This document shows positions 15,678 to 24,127 of a stretch of DNA of 37,872 nucleotides, one piece after another. A program made the translations under genes and the position numbers. The notes below the pieces were generated by a model. The model was not told the origin of the DNA and ran no database searches. It saw nothing but the letters and a program-made list of their open reading frames with translations. Within the stretch, counting starts at the first letter, position 1; the number at the start of each line of letters is the position of its first letter. The stretch comes from SVTX01 sp964629615 (GTDB lineage: Bacteria; Bacillota; Clostridia; Oscillospirales; CAG-272), in contig CAZVUD010000014.1 of NCBI GenBank assembly GCA_964629615.1, positions 1 to 37,872 of the forward strand, written 5' to 3'.

Positions 15678-16659
15678 CGATCGCATCATTGATACAGAGC
15701 TGTTTTACGTTAGTGAAGACATGTCGGGAGAAAGACTTGATAAATACGTGTCATCTGTGACCGATATGTCGAGAACGATGTGCGCAAAGCTCATTGACGA
15801 CGGATGCGTGCTTGTAAACGGCAAGGTGTGTGACAAAAAGTACAAGCTTGCGTTTTGCGATAGCGTGGAGATATCTATGCCTGAGCCGAAATGCGATATT
15901 GCAAAGGCAGAGGACATACCTCTTGATATAGTATACGAGGACAGCGATATAATAGTTGTAAACAAGCCGTCGGGCATGATAGTTCATCCTGCTCCGGGTG
16001 TTTATTCAGGCACGCTTGTCAATGCCTTGCTCTATCATTGCGGTGAAAGCCTATCGGGTATCGGCGGAGTTGTGCGACCCGGTATAGTGCACAGGATAGA
16101 TAAGGATACCTCGGGGCTTTTGGTGGTTGCAAAGAACGACATGGCTCACAGCTCTCTTGCACAGCAGATAAAGGTGCATGATGTCAAGCGAGTATATATG
16201 GCGATAGCCTTGGGAAATATAAAGCAGGACACGGGCACTGTAGACAGACCCATCGGCAGACATCCCGTGGATCGCAAGAAAATGGCTGTGATACAGGACC
16301 CTTCAATGAGATCGCGCGATGCGGTGACGCACTATGAGGTAAAGAAGAGATTCTTTTTGCCTGAAGGTAATCTCACGCTTGCGGAATGCCGCCTTGAAAC
16401 AGGAAGGACACATCAGATACGAGTGCATATGGCATCCATAGGACACCCTCTGCTCGGAGATGAGGTGTACGGGGGTGTAAATAACAAAAATTATTTGCGC
16501 CATAAGGCGCTTATAAGCGGTCAATGCCTGCATGCAAGGGAATTGACGCTTACGCATCCGAGAACGGGCGAGATCATGAGATTTGAGGCTATGATGCCGC
16601 AGAATATGGAGCTTCTTCTGAAAAAGCTGGAGAGCGCAAGTGAAAAGGAATACTTATAA
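15670..16659 (+). CDS. RluD-family 23S rRNA pseudouridine synthase
   Basis: 329 aa. The N-terminal S4 domain (about 20-70) is followed by the RluA/RluD catalytic domain with HRIDKDTSGLLVVAKN; D144 is the catalytic Asp. RVYMAIALG, GRTHQIRVH and HPLLGDEVYG are also present. It isomerises uridines in 23S rRNA; the exact positions are unknown. ATG 15670 has GGAG 6 nt upstream (15660-15663); the ATG at 15664 has no spacing for a ribosome site. It overlaps lspA by 8 nt, the order seen in many Firmicutes (lspA then an RluD-like gene), so coupling is likely. Confidence 0.95.
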   Translation: MNNDRIIDTELFYVSEDMSGERLDKYVSSVTDMSRTMCAKLIDDGCVLVNGKVCDKKYKLAFCDSVEISMPEPKCDIAKAEDIPLDIVYEDSDIIVVNKPSGMIVHPAPGVYSGTLVNALLYHCGESLSGIGGVVRPGIVHRIDKDTSGLLVVAKNDMAHSSLAQQIKVHDVKRVYMAIALGNIKQDTGTVDRPIGRHPVDRKKMAVIQDPSMRSRDAVTHYEVKKRFFLPEGNLTLAECRLETGRTHQIRVHMASIGHPLLGDEVYGGVNNKNYLRHKALISGQCLHARELTLTHPRTGEIMRFEAMMPQNMELLLKKLESASEKEYL

Positions 16660-17501
16660 TGAAAGATAAAAGATTTGACGGTATTATGATCGTGTCGGAT
16701 ATGGACGGTACATTTCTTGGAGAAGGTGGACGTGTCGTTCAGCGAAATCTTGATGCAATAGAGCATTTTAAACAGCTTGGAGGACATTTTACCTTTGCCA
16801 CGGGTAGAACACACCATAATATCACAAAATGTATAGGCGATGTTGCGAGTCTTGTGAATATGCCTGCAATAACCGTAAACGGAGCATGCATATACGATTT
16901 CGCGCAAGAAAAGACCGTGCATGAAAGCAAGATAGATGTGCGCGATGCCGTGGGGCTCATCGAATATTGCCGAGGCAGATTTGACGAGGTATATGTACGT
17001 TGCAGTACGGATTACGGGTTTCTCACCGATCGCATCGAGGGCCCTGTCAAGCGAGATCTTGAGCATTTTCTTTTGGGAGATATAAACGGCATTGCAAAGG
17101 AAAAGGAACTGTCATCTTGGGATGGGGAAACCATATATAAGATGGTGTTTCGCGGAGAAAAGGACGCGCTTTTGAATATCCGTGAGGATATCGAAGCTAA
17201 GTTCGAAGATACATTTACCTTTGCATCCTCATCGCCGTATTTTCTTGAGCTCAACGCAAAAAATTGCTCAAAGGCTGTGGGCGTTGGTATATTGCGTGAT
17301 ATGTACACAAGCGGAGATAGCGGATGTGTGTACTGTGTCGGCGACTATGAAAACGACATGGAGATGCTCCGCGCATCAGATGTGGCGGCGTGCCCCGAAA
17401 ATGCACTTGATGAGGTAAAGAAAATATGCAAGGTGATGCTCTGCCACCATAAGGACGGAGCTATTGCAGATCTTATATATAAGATAGAGTCAGGCATGTG
17501 A
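16659..17501 (+). CDS. Cof-type HAD-superfamily phosphatase
   Basis: 280 aa. Motif I is DMDGTFL (D14 nucleophile, D16 acid/base), motif II TGR at about 48-50, the C2B cap occupies the middle, and motif IV GDYENDMEML near the end supplies the Mg-binding Asp. Cof-type enzymes hydrolyse sugar phosphates, flavin or PLP phosphates; the substrate cannot be told. Its ATG shares one base with the rluD stop (TAATG), so the two are co-translated. It ends the long plus-strand operon at the hairpin 17507-17553. Confidence 0.92.
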   Translation: MKDKRFDGIMIVSDMDGTFLGEGGRVVQRNLDAIEHFKQLGGHFTFATGRTHHNITKCIGDVASLVNMPAITVNGACIYDFAQEKTVHESKIDVRDAVGLIEYCRGRFDEVYVRCSTDYGFLTDRIEGPVKRDLEHFLLGDINGIAKEKELSSWDGETIYKMVFRGEKDALLNIREDIEAKFEDTFTFASSSPYFLELNAKNCSKAVGVGILRDMYTSGDSGCVYCVGDYENDMEMLRASDVAACPENALDEVKKICKVMLCHHKDGAIADLIYKIESGM

Positions 17502-17506
17502 CTTTT

Positions 17507-17553
17507 AAATTTAACGGGTACAGAGGGAATTTTTTTCTGTGCCCGTTAAATTT
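17507..17553 (+). terminator. Hairpin terminator of the division/ileS operon
   Basis: AAATTTAACGGG pairs with CCCGTTAAATTT, plus a wobble pair and ACAG/CTGT, giving a stem of about 17 bp. The tail has only TTT, so termination efficiency is uncertain. Confidence 0.65.
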
Positions 17554-17586
17554 GTGCGCTAAGCGCATGTTTTTGGCAGAAAGCTA

Positions 17587-17615
17587 TTGCAATTATGAAG
17601 ATTTAGTGTTATAAT
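17587..17615 (+). promoter_or_regulatory. Promoter of the isomerase-cysS-gtrA unit
   Basis: TTGCAA (17587-17592), 17-bp spacer, TATAAT (17610-17615). Confidence 0.78.
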
Positions 17616-17651
17616 ATATATGTATATTTATAAGGGAAAGGAGGCTCATAT

Positions 17652-18512
17652 ATGGACAGACCGAAGATAATTGCTCCCTCGCGTATGCATGATTATTATA
17701 TCGAGGGCGGATATTTCTCTATGAGAGAGATGGTTGAGTTTTTGGCTCACGTAGGATTTGACGGAATAGATATGTCTTTTGAAAATATTTCGCGTTTTGA
17801 CGATTCCGTGCGGCATGTGCTTTACAGCACGGCAAAATATGCGGCAATGAATGATATTGAGCTGTCTGCATGCCACCTTTCGTTTTATATGCCGGATCCC
17901 GACAGCACGGATTTTAAGACGCGATATGCCGAGGAGATAAGATGCGGCATAGATTGTGCGGAGTTTATGGGTATAAAGCTTGCTGCCATACATCCCGTTG
18001 CATATCATTCGTCATCAAGGAGCTTTGAGGATTGGATCATCAAAAATGTGGAATTTTTGGGGAGCGCAAGAGAGTATGCTTCAAGCAAGGGAGTGATGCT
18101 CTGCGTTGAAAATATGCCGAGTGCTTCGGAATCTGCAAACGATCATCTCTTTGGTAGCCTGCCTTCCGAGATCGCGGCGCTTGCGAGGATACTTGATATC
18201 AAGGTATGCTTTGATTTTGGACATGCAAACGTAACGGGTATCGATATACCGAAGGGAATAGATGAGGTGAGAGATGTGCTGGGGCTTGTTCATATCCATG
18301 ACAACTGTAAGCGCGCGGACAGTCACCTTATACCCTTTAACGGAGATATAGATTGGAGAGCCTGTATGCAGGCTCTGAAAAACAGCGGTTACAGCGGATC
18401 CTTGGATCTTGAGATAAAGACGAGCCACATGCCGAAAAACCGCGAAAAGCGTGATATATATGCCCGTCTGGCTCTTATGAAGGGATATATGCTTTCTGAC
18501 ATGCTTAAATAA
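17652..18512 (+). CDS. Sugar phosphate isomerase/epimerase-like TIM-barrel protein
   Basis: 286 aa, the AP-endonuclease-2/xylose-isomerase-like barrel. Likely metal ligands are spaced as in the family: AIHPVAYH (about 117), the Glu in CVENMP (about 157), CFDFGHAN (about 190), HIHDN (about 215) and the terminal DLEIK (about 257). Family members isomerise or epimerise sugars and inositols, or act on DNA; the missing sugar-uptake neighbours prevent a substrate call. AAGGAGG ends 7 nt before the ATG. It is followed after 18 nt by cysS, so it is co-transcribed with an unrelated housekeeping gene. Confidence 0.85.
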   Translation: MDRPKIIAPSRMHDYYIEGGYFSMREMVEFLAHVGFDGIDMSFENISRFDDSVRHVLYSTAKYAAMNDIELSACHLSFYMPDPDSTDFKTRYAEEIRCGIDCAEFMGIKLAAIHPVAYHSSSRSFEDWIIKNVEFLGSAREYASSKGVMLCVENMPSASESANDHLFGSLPSEIAALARILDIKVCFDFGHANVTGIDIPKGIDEVRDVLGLVHIHDNCKRADSHLIPFNGDIDWRACMQALKNSGYSGSLDLEIKTSHMPKNREKRDIYARLALMKGYMLSDMLK

Positions 18513-18530
18513 AATATTTTGGAGATAGAT

Positions 18531-19979
18531 ATGCTTATATATAATTCACTTACAAGAAAGAGGGAAGAATTTGTTCCCAGAGAAGCGGGAAAGGTCAGCA
18601 TGTACACCTGCGGACCTACCGTTTATCACTTTGCACATATAGGAAATCTGCGCACGTATATCATGGAGGATGTGCTTGAAAAGTACCTTTCATATACAGG
18701 GCTTGATGTCAAGCGCGTTATGAATATAACCGACGTTGGACATCTGTCAAGCGACGGTGATACAGGCGAGGACAAGATGCTTAAGGGAGCAAAGCGCGAG
18801 AAAAAGACTGTATTGCAGATAGCACAGTTCTATACTGATGCATTTTTTGCAGATTGTGCCAAGCTCAATATCAAGATACCCGAGATAGTTCAGCCTGCAA
18901 CGGGATGCATAGATGAATTTATAATGCTCGTTTCAGCTCTTATAGAAAAGGGATATGCTTATCTCGCAGGCGGCAATGTGTATTTTGACACCTCAAAGCT
19001 TGAAAAATATTATGTCTTCAATGATTTTTCCGAGGAAGACCTTGAGGTCGGAGTTCGCGAGGGCGTTGAGGGCGACGAGAATAAGAGAAACAAGGCGGAT
19101 TTCGTGCTTTGGTTTACAAAGTCCAAATTTGACAATCAGGAGCTTAAGTGGGAGTCACCGTGGGGCGTCGGATATCCCGGATGGCATATTGAATGCTCGG
19201 GAATAAGCATGAAGTATCTCGGCGAATACCTTGATATACATTGCGGCGGAATAGATAATGCTTTTCCGCACCATACAAATGAGATAGCACAGTCTGAGGC
19301 ATATGTCGGACATAAGTGGTGCAATTATTGGTTCCATGTGCATCATCTCAACACAACGAGCGGTAAGATGTCAAAGTCCAAGGGTGAGTTTTTGACGGTA
19401 TCCCTGCTTGAGTCAAAGGGATATGACCCTATGGCATACAGATTTTTCTGCATGCAGTCGCACTACCGTAAATCCCTCGTGTTCAGCTATGAAAATCTTG
19501 ATAACGCAGTTGTGGCATATAACAAGCTCGTGGCGAAGATAGCGGCTGTTGATGAAAATGACGGAGAGCTTGATCCTGCGGCATTTGATGAATACAAGGC
19601 AAGATTCATGGCGGCACTTGACAATGACCTCAACACATCCCTGGCAGTGACATCTGTATACGATGTGCTTAAGGCTAAGATAAGCGGCAAAACAAAATAT
19701 GCACTTATTGCGGATATGGACAGAGTGCTTTCGCTTGATCTTATAGCTGCGGCAAGAAAGCAAAGGGAAAGCCGCGCAAGCTCCAAGGATGAAGATCTTT
19801 ATGCAGGATATGACAGGAACGATCCCTTTGTCTGCGAGATCATAGAGCTTATAGAAAAGCGCAAGGAAGCAAAGAAGGCAAAGGATTTTGCAGAGGCTGA
19901 CAGAATACGCGACTATCTTGCATCCAAGAACGTAACATTGGTAGATACGTCAAAGGGTACTACCTTCAAGATAGGATGA
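18531..19979 (+). CDS. cysS: Cysteinyl-tRNA synthetase
   Basis: 482 aa class I synthetase that charges tRNA-Cys. The zinc site is formed by the Cys of the TCGPT motif, the Cys of IECSG and the His/Glu of FPHHTNEIAQSE. HIGN stands for HIGH, and KMSKSKG is canonical. The C-terminal helical DALR-like domain includes the KRKEAKKAKDFAEADRIRD signature. ATG 18531 is preferred because GGAG (18521-18524) sits 6 nt before it; a TTG four codons upstream overlaps that ribosome site. No T-box leader is present. GtrA follows after 4 nt. Confidence 0.97.
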   Translation: MLIYNSLTRKREEFVPREAGKVSMYTCGPTVYHFAHIGNLRTYIMEDVLEKYLSYTGLDVKRVMNITDVGHLSSDGDTGEDKMLKGAKREKKTVLQIAQFYTDAFFADCAKLNIKIPEIVQPATGCIDEFIMLVSALIEKGYAYLAGGNVYFDTSKLEKYYVFNDFSEEDLEVGVREGVEGDENKRNKADFVLWFTKSKFDNQELKWESPWGVGYPGWHIECSGISMKYLGEYLDIHCGGIDNAFPHHTNEIAQSEAYVGHKWCNYWFHVHHLNTTSGKMSKSKGEFLTVSLLESKGYDPMAYRFFCMQSHYRKSLVFSYENLDNAVVAYNKLVAKIAAVDENDGELDPAAFDEYKARFMAALDNDLNTSLAVTSVYDVLKAKISGKTKYALIADMDRVLSLDLIAAARKQRESRASSKDEDLYAGYDRNDPFVCEIIELIEKRKEAKKAKDFAEADRIRDYLASKNVTLVDTSKGTTFKIG

Positions 19980-19983
19980 TATA

Positions 19984-20496
19984 ATGGGAAAGATCAAGGA
20001 TCTGTGCGTTAAATACCGAGAGATACTTATGTATCTTATCTTCGGAGTCTTAACTACCGTTGTAGGCTGGGGCGTGTATTTTGCAGTGCTCTGGATATGG
20101 AAGGGAGCTTTCTCACTTCCCGTAGACGATACTCAAAGCGTAACATACATCGTCGGATACACGATAGCACAGGTGGTGCAGTGGATAGCGGCTGTCCTGT
20201 TTGCCTTCTTTACCAACAAAAAATGGGTATTTACGGACGCCGATAAGAATGTATCGACAACAAAACAGCTTTTCGTGTTTGCAGGCGGCAGAGTGGCAAC
20301 GTTTGCAATAGATCTTTTCGGAACTATTCTTTTGTCATTGCTCATATCAAGCCTCATACCGTCTTTGACATCGGTAATGTTATTTGGCAGGGAGTGGAAT
20401 CTGGCTGAAATAGCATCCAAGCTGTTTATTGCTGTTATAGTGCTCTTAAGCAATTATCTTTTAAGTAAGATATTGGTATTTAAAAAGAAGAAATGA
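19984..20496 (+). CDS. GtrA-family membrane protein
   Basis: 170 aa with four predicted membrane helices. The first reads LMYLIFGVLTTVVGWGVYF and NKKWVF is the conserved mid-protein motif of GtrA proteins; the end is basic (KKKK). Family members are thought to flip or help flip lipid-linked sugars for cell-surface polysaccharide, usually beside a glycosyltransferase. None is present here; the gene is 4 nt after cysS. It ends at a strong bidirectional terminator. Confidence 0.88.
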   Translation: MGKIKDLCVKYREILMYLIFGVLTTVVGWGVYFAVLWIWKGAFSLPVDDTQSVTYIVGYTIAQVVQWIAAVLFAFFTNKKWVFTDADKNVSTTKQLFVFAGGRVATFAIDLFGTILLSLLISSLIPSLTSVMLFGREWNLAEIASKLFIAVIVLLSNYLLSKILVFKKKK

Positions 20497-20498
20497 AT

Positions 20499-20550
20499 AA
20501 GACCTCTTTTGACCTTTAAAATTCAAGGTCAAAAGAGGTCTTTCTTTTAA
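20499..20550 (+). terminator. Strong bidirectional terminator
   Basis: Perfect 18-bp stem starting AAGACCTCTT (20499-20516) and ending AAGAGGTCTT (20525-20542), 8-nt loop, T-rich tails on both strands. It separates gtrA from the convergent sensor-kinase operon. Confidence 0.95.
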
Positions 20551-21428
20551 AAATGCAGCTTTATTGCGAGAATATTATTTTTATAACAGGCGTTTATCTC
20601 ACCGTTCATTCTTTCGGTCAGCTGCTTTGAAATGGAAAGCCCGAGTCCTGATGAGCTTTGTGCGTTACTTACGGTAAAGAATCTGTCAAACAGCTTTAGA
20701 ACATCAATGCCCTGCAGCTTACCTGCGGAGTTTTCAAAGGTGACATTGCCTTCCTCATCAAGCGATATCTTAAGGTCACCGTCGGAGTATTTGACAGCGT
20801 TATATATGATGTTTTCAAATATTCTTGTAAGCAAGACCGGATCAAGATCCCGTCTGACCTCATGCTCGCACAGGCAAAGGGTCAGGTCTATGCCGTTTTT
20901 TGTAAGCATGCCGTAAAATGAGATGACTGTATCCTCAAGCACACTCTTGATATCAATGCATTCAATATTCGTTACTTCACTGTTGAGGGCAAGCGTATAT
21001 TTGAAAAAATCGTTTGTCAATGTGATCATTTCGTTTGCACGATTGCAGATGATGTCTGTATATCTCCTTGCATTATCGCTCATTTCTTCGTCTTTTAACA
21101 TGTCGAGATATCCGCAGATGGCGGTGAGCGGAGTTCTGATGTCGTGGGATATGTTAGTTATTGAAGCTTTAAGCTCGCGGTCACCGTCTGTATATTTTAT
21201 GTACGCATGCCGCATTTTTTTGAGCTCTGTGTTTAATATTCCGGCAAGCCTCTTTAAATGCTTGTCCTGCGATGACACATCTACTAAAATATTTGTGCTC
21301 TCGCCCGATATCTTTTCTATCCTTGCGGATATCTCATCAAGTGAAGCTTGCATGCTCCGTATTTTTAAAACAAGGGCGGCAATTACAAATATGCATGCTG
21401 CCGACAGAATTGTGAGTATGATATTCAT
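20547..21428 (-). CDS. Sensor histidine kinase lacking a sensor domain
   Basis: 293 aa. One N-terminal helix (about 3-22), a coiled-coil-like stretch (25-75), the dimerisation box SHDIRTPLTAICGYLD with H95, N-box FENIIYNAVKYS (N206/N210) and the G2 box SSGLGLSISK (about 258-267). There is no extracellular or PAS domain, so it probably reads the state of its cognate ABC transporter, as kinases paired with peptide-resistance transporters do. It is the last gene of the RR-ATPase-permease-kinase module, 24 nt after the permease. Its response-regulator partner is the gene at 23271-23936. Confidence 0.92.
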   Translation of the reverse strand: MNIILTILSAACIFVIAALVLKIRSMQASLDEISARIEKISGESTNILVDVSSQDKHLKRLAGILNTELKKMRHAYIKYTDGDRELKASITNISHDIRTPLTAICGYLDMLKDEEMSDNARRYTDIICNRANEMITLTNDFFKYTLALNSEVTNIECIDIKSVLEDTVISFYGMLTKNGIDLTLCLCEHEVRRDLDPVLLTRIFENIIYNAVKYSDGDLKISLDEEGNVTFENSAGKLQGIDVLKLFDRFFTVSNAQSSSGLGLSISKQLTERMNGEINACYKNNILAIKLHF

Positions 21429-21452
21429 AATTTCCGCCTTTCATTTATTGTA

Positions 21453-22286
21453 TTATTTTATATCCTTTTTCTTGAATATAACATAGGAGATGCAGGATAT
21501 GGCAAACGCGAGTGCGAGCGATAGCGGCTGGCGGTAAGAAAATGTGACGAGCTTGCATGAAACAATATCGATTATCTGACCTGTAGGCAGGATATCATAT
21601 ATCCATTGGTATACGGTACGCATCATTCCGCCTACATAATTGGGATTTGCCATGGGATCGCCCTTGATAAGAGTGCCGTTTATATCCATGGTATAACCGC
21701 TGAGCACTTCGGGCTCTGCAAGAGCTGACATGATCAGGGCAGGTGCAAGAAATAACAGTATTGCAACTATGAGAGATGTTATCGCGCCGATAGTTTTATT
21801 TTGAAAATTCAGGGATATTGCGGTAAACAGAGCGGTCAGGAAAAGCGTCGATATAATGGCGTTAATAATAAGAATTATAAATTCACCCGTCTTTATGCTC
21901 AGCTCTTCAAAGAGAATTATGTTTATCGGCAGTGTTATGGCTGTGTGTATGATTGCGAGGAAAAGAGTAAAAATTATATTGAGTATGAGATTTGAAAAGT
22001 ATATGCTTCCTCGTGTGTGTCCGCAGGCTATCTTGTTTCGCAGGGCACCGTTTCCGTATTCCGCACCTGTAAACAGGCTCGTGAATATCGACAGCACAAA
22101 CGGCAATATCATATACATTGTAAAAAATGAGTCGTTTATATACAGCCTGTATTCGCTCTCCTGTATAGACATTGAATAGTTTACAGCACAGATGTATGTG
22201 GAAAACAGGGCAGTAAATATTACGCTGACATAAAATATCTTGCTTTTTATCAGCTTGTAGATGTTTGCTCTTATAAGCTTAGTCAT
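21453..22286 (-). CDS. ABC-2 type permease, antibiotic-peptide type
   Basis: 277 aa with about six helices and a short extracytoplasmic loop after helix 1. The GAEYGNGALRNKIACGHTR segment is characteristic of the permeases in BcrAB/lantibiotic-immunity type transporters. ATG 22286 has GGGAGG exactly 8 nt upstream (22295-22300); the in-frame ATG at 22304 would overlap the ATPase gene further and has no ribosome site. It overlaps the ATPase gene by 8 nt, so the two are coupled, and together form one exporter. The substrate is probably a membrane-active peptide, as an inference from the module. Confidence 0.85.
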   Translation of the reverse strand: MTKLIRANIYKLIKSKIFYVSVIFTALFSTYICAVNYSMSIQESEYRLYINDSFFTMYMILPFVLSIFTSLFTGAEYGNGALRNKIACGHTRGSIYFSNLILNIIFTLFLAIIHTAITLPINIILFEELSIKTGEFIILIINAIISTLFLTALFTAISLNFQNKTIGAITSLIVAILLFLAPALIMSALAEPEVLSGYTMDINGTLIKGDPMANPNYVGGMMRTVYQWIYDILPTGQIIDIVSCKLVTFSYRQPLSLALAFAISCISYVIFKKKDIK

Positions 22287-23190
22287 GATGATCGCCTCCC
22301 ACAAGAGAAATAAAATATCCTTCGAGATTTTCGTCCTTTTCTCTTATCCTTAAAATATTGCAGTTGTTTTCTTTAAGTGCGACTGCAAGATCCGTGATGC
22401 TGATATCACCGAAAATGTCGGCATCCTGCCCCTGTCCGACCTTGAAGTCTATATTCATTTCACTGCAAACTCTTGAGAGTGCGTTGATATTGTCGACCTT
22501 AATATTTAAGCATTTTCTGCATATTGAGTTCAGCTCTTCTGCGCTTATCTCTTTAACTGTCTTGCCACTGTCGATGATACCGTAATGTGTTGCAAGCAAT
22601 GCAAGCTCTGAAAGAATGTGGCTTGATATCAGAAATGTGATGCCTTCCTCACGGTTCAGCTTTAAAATAAGCTCGCGGATCTCAACAATACCCTGCGGAT
22701 CAAGTCCGTTTATCGGTTCGTCAAGCACTAAAAGATCCGGACTTCCGAGTAATGCGATGGCAATGCCGAGGCGTTGCTTCATACCAAGCGAAAAATTCTT
22801 GGCTTTTTTATTGCCCGTGTCTTCCAGCCCCGTAAGCTTCAGGCATGTGTCAATGCGTTCGTATGACGGCAGACCGAGGATCAATGCCTGCTCGTATAGA
22901 TTTTCGTATGCAGACATATTTCCGTAAAGAGACGGAGTTTCAATTATCGCACCCATTCTTCGGCGCTCTTTTTGGATCTCCTTTTTTGTTTCCTTGCCGT
23001 AAAAGCTGAAGCTGCCCGAGCTTGCGCTCTGGAGCCCCGTTATTATGCGGATAAGGGTAGTTTTGCCGGCACCGTTTTTTCCCACAAGACCATAGATGGA
23101 ATTTTTCGGAATGCTTAGGGAAAGACCGCTCAGAGCCTGGTAGTTCTTGTAGGTCTTAGAGAGTGAATTTGTTTGCAATATGTATTCCAT
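22279..23190 (-). CDS. ABC transporter ATP-binding protein, BcrA type
   Basis: 303 aa. Walker A GKNGAGKT (37-44), Q-loop region near ETPSLYGNMSAYENL, signature FSLGM (133-137), Walker B LLVLDEP (153-159) and a switch His in SSHILSE. The C-terminal extension (about 215-303) is typical of BcrA-like ATPases. AAGGAGG sits 9 nt before the ATG. A TATAAT with four TTGACC-like direct repeats lies just upstream, so the ABC pair seems to have its own regulated promoter although the response-regulator gene lies 80 nt before it on the same strand. Confidence 0.92.
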   Translation of the reverse strand: MEYILQTNSLSKTYKNYQALSGLSLSIPKNSIYGLVGKNGAGKTTLIRIITGLQSASSGSFSFYGKETKKEIQKERRRMGAIIETPSLYGNMSAYENLYEQALILGLPSYERIDTCLKLTGLEDTGNKKAKNFSLGMKQRLGIAIALLGSPDLLVLDEPINGLDPQGIVEIRELILKLNREEGITFLISSHILSELALLATHYGIIDSGKTVKEISAEELNSICRKCLNIKVDNINALSRVCSEMNIDFKVGQGQDADIFGDISITDLAVALKENNCNILRIREKDENLEGYFISLVGGDHHD

Positions 23191-23218
23191 ATCATAAAAC
23201 CTCCTTTGCTTTGGCTCT

Positions 23219-23274
23219 ATTATATCATGGCATGGTCAAGAAACAGGTCAAGGAAAATGTCAAGATAAGGTCAA
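23219..23274 (-). promoter_or_regulatory. Regulated promoter with four response-regulator type direct repeats
   Basis: On the minus strand TTGACC (23274-23269), TTGACA (23263-23258), TTGACC (23251-23246) and TTGACC (23239-23234) repeat at 11, 12 and 12 bp, followed 9 nt later by TATAAT (23224-23219). The -35 position at 17 bp has no match, as expected for an activated promoter. One-turn direct repeats are how OmpR/PhoB-family regulators bind. Confidence 0.7.
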
Positions 23275-23936
23275 GATATTACATTTAGTTTAAATCCTAT
23301 GCCGTATATGGTCTCTATCATGTCGATATCTGAAACGCCGTATATTTTGTGACGCAGATTGCTTATATGCTGCTTCAGTGACCTTTCGGTGCAATCGGGG
23401 GTGTCTATGCTTATGCGGTCAAGAATGGTGTTTTTAGATATTATCTTATTCTTATTTTCTAAAAGCAATTTGAGTATTGCACACTCGGTCCGTGTGAGCT
23501 TGACTTTATTGCCGTTATAAATAAATGTCAGCTCGTCCTGATTGAGTGTGAGGTTGCCTTCTTTTATTATTCTGCAATTCGGAGCGCTTCTTTGTCTTAA
23601 ATGCACCTTGATCCTTGCGGACAGCTCCTTTATATCAAAAGGCTTTGTTATGTAGTCAACAGCACCGCAAAGAAGCATATTGACCTTGTCGCTCGTGTCG
23701 ATCTTGGCGCTTATTATGATCACTGGTATGTCTTTTATCTTTAAAAGCACATCTTCACCCGAAACGCCGGGTAGCATGAGATCCAAAAGCACAAGATCCG
23801 GGGTCTTGACATTAAAAAGCAGTAGAGCCTCACTTCCCGAATATGCACGTAATATATCGTATCCTTCTTTTCTTAATGCCTCTTCCAGCATGTTCCCGAT
23901 GTGAAGGTCGTCATCAATAATAGCTATCGTATACAT
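23271..23936 (-). CDS. OmpR-family response regulator
   Basis: 221 aa. Receiver domain with the acidic pocket DDD (8-10), phospho-acceptor D52 (LLDLMLPG), the Ser of IIISAK and K98 (TKPF), then a winged-helix DNA-binding domain (about 125-221) with LTRTECAILKLLL and the ending IYGIGFKL. The start at ATG 23936 is chosen because GAGG lies 6 nt upstream; two further in-frame ATGs (23942, 23948) precede it. It is the first gene of the four-gene module and probably acts on the repeat cluster that overlaps its own stop codon. Confidence 0.94.
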   Translation of the reverse strand: MYTIAIIDDDLHIGNMLEEALRKEGYDILRAYSGSEALLLFNVKTPDLVLLDLMLPGVSGEDVLLKIKDIPVIIISAKIDTSDKVNMLLCGAVDYITKPFDIKELSARIKVHLRQRSAPNCRIIKEGNLTLNQDELTFIYNGNKVKLTRTECAILKLLLENKNKIISKNTILDRISIDTPDCTERSLKQHISNLRHKIYGVSDIDMIETIYGIGFKLNVIS

Positions 23937-24003
23937 TTTCATCCTCATTTATAATGTTGATACAGATATTCTTATCACTTTAAAATACCGTATTTATGTG
24001 ATT

Positions 24004-24032
24004 ATTATAGCACAGGAAATTTCGCATTTCAC
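24004..24032 (-). promoter_or_regulatory. Promoter of the response-regulator operon
   Basis: On the minus strand GTGAAA (24032-24027), 17-bp spacer, TATAAT (24009-24004), about 70 nt before the start. It diverges from the csoR promoter. Confidence 0.6.
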
Positions 24033-24062
24033 GAGAAAGTGATATATTTTCTTAAATGAGTC

Positions 24063-24091
24063 TTGACAAATACCCCTGAGGGGTATATAAT
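24063..24091 (+). promoter_or_regulatory. csoR-copA promoter with copper operator in the spacer
   Basis: TTGACA (24063-24068), 17-bp spacer, TATAAT (24086-24091). The spacer is almost entirely the palindrome ATACCCCT-G-AGGGGTAT (24070-24086), matching the GC-rich CsoR box of known copper operons. A bound CsoR would block polymerase directly. Confidence 0.92.
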
Positions 24092-24127
24092 TATGATACA
24101 GATCAAGGATAACGGGGGATAATAGAC

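Noticed and set aside
24070..24086. Palindrome before csoR as a terminator
   Set aside because: No T-run follows and it lies inside a promoter spacer; it matches a CsoR operator.
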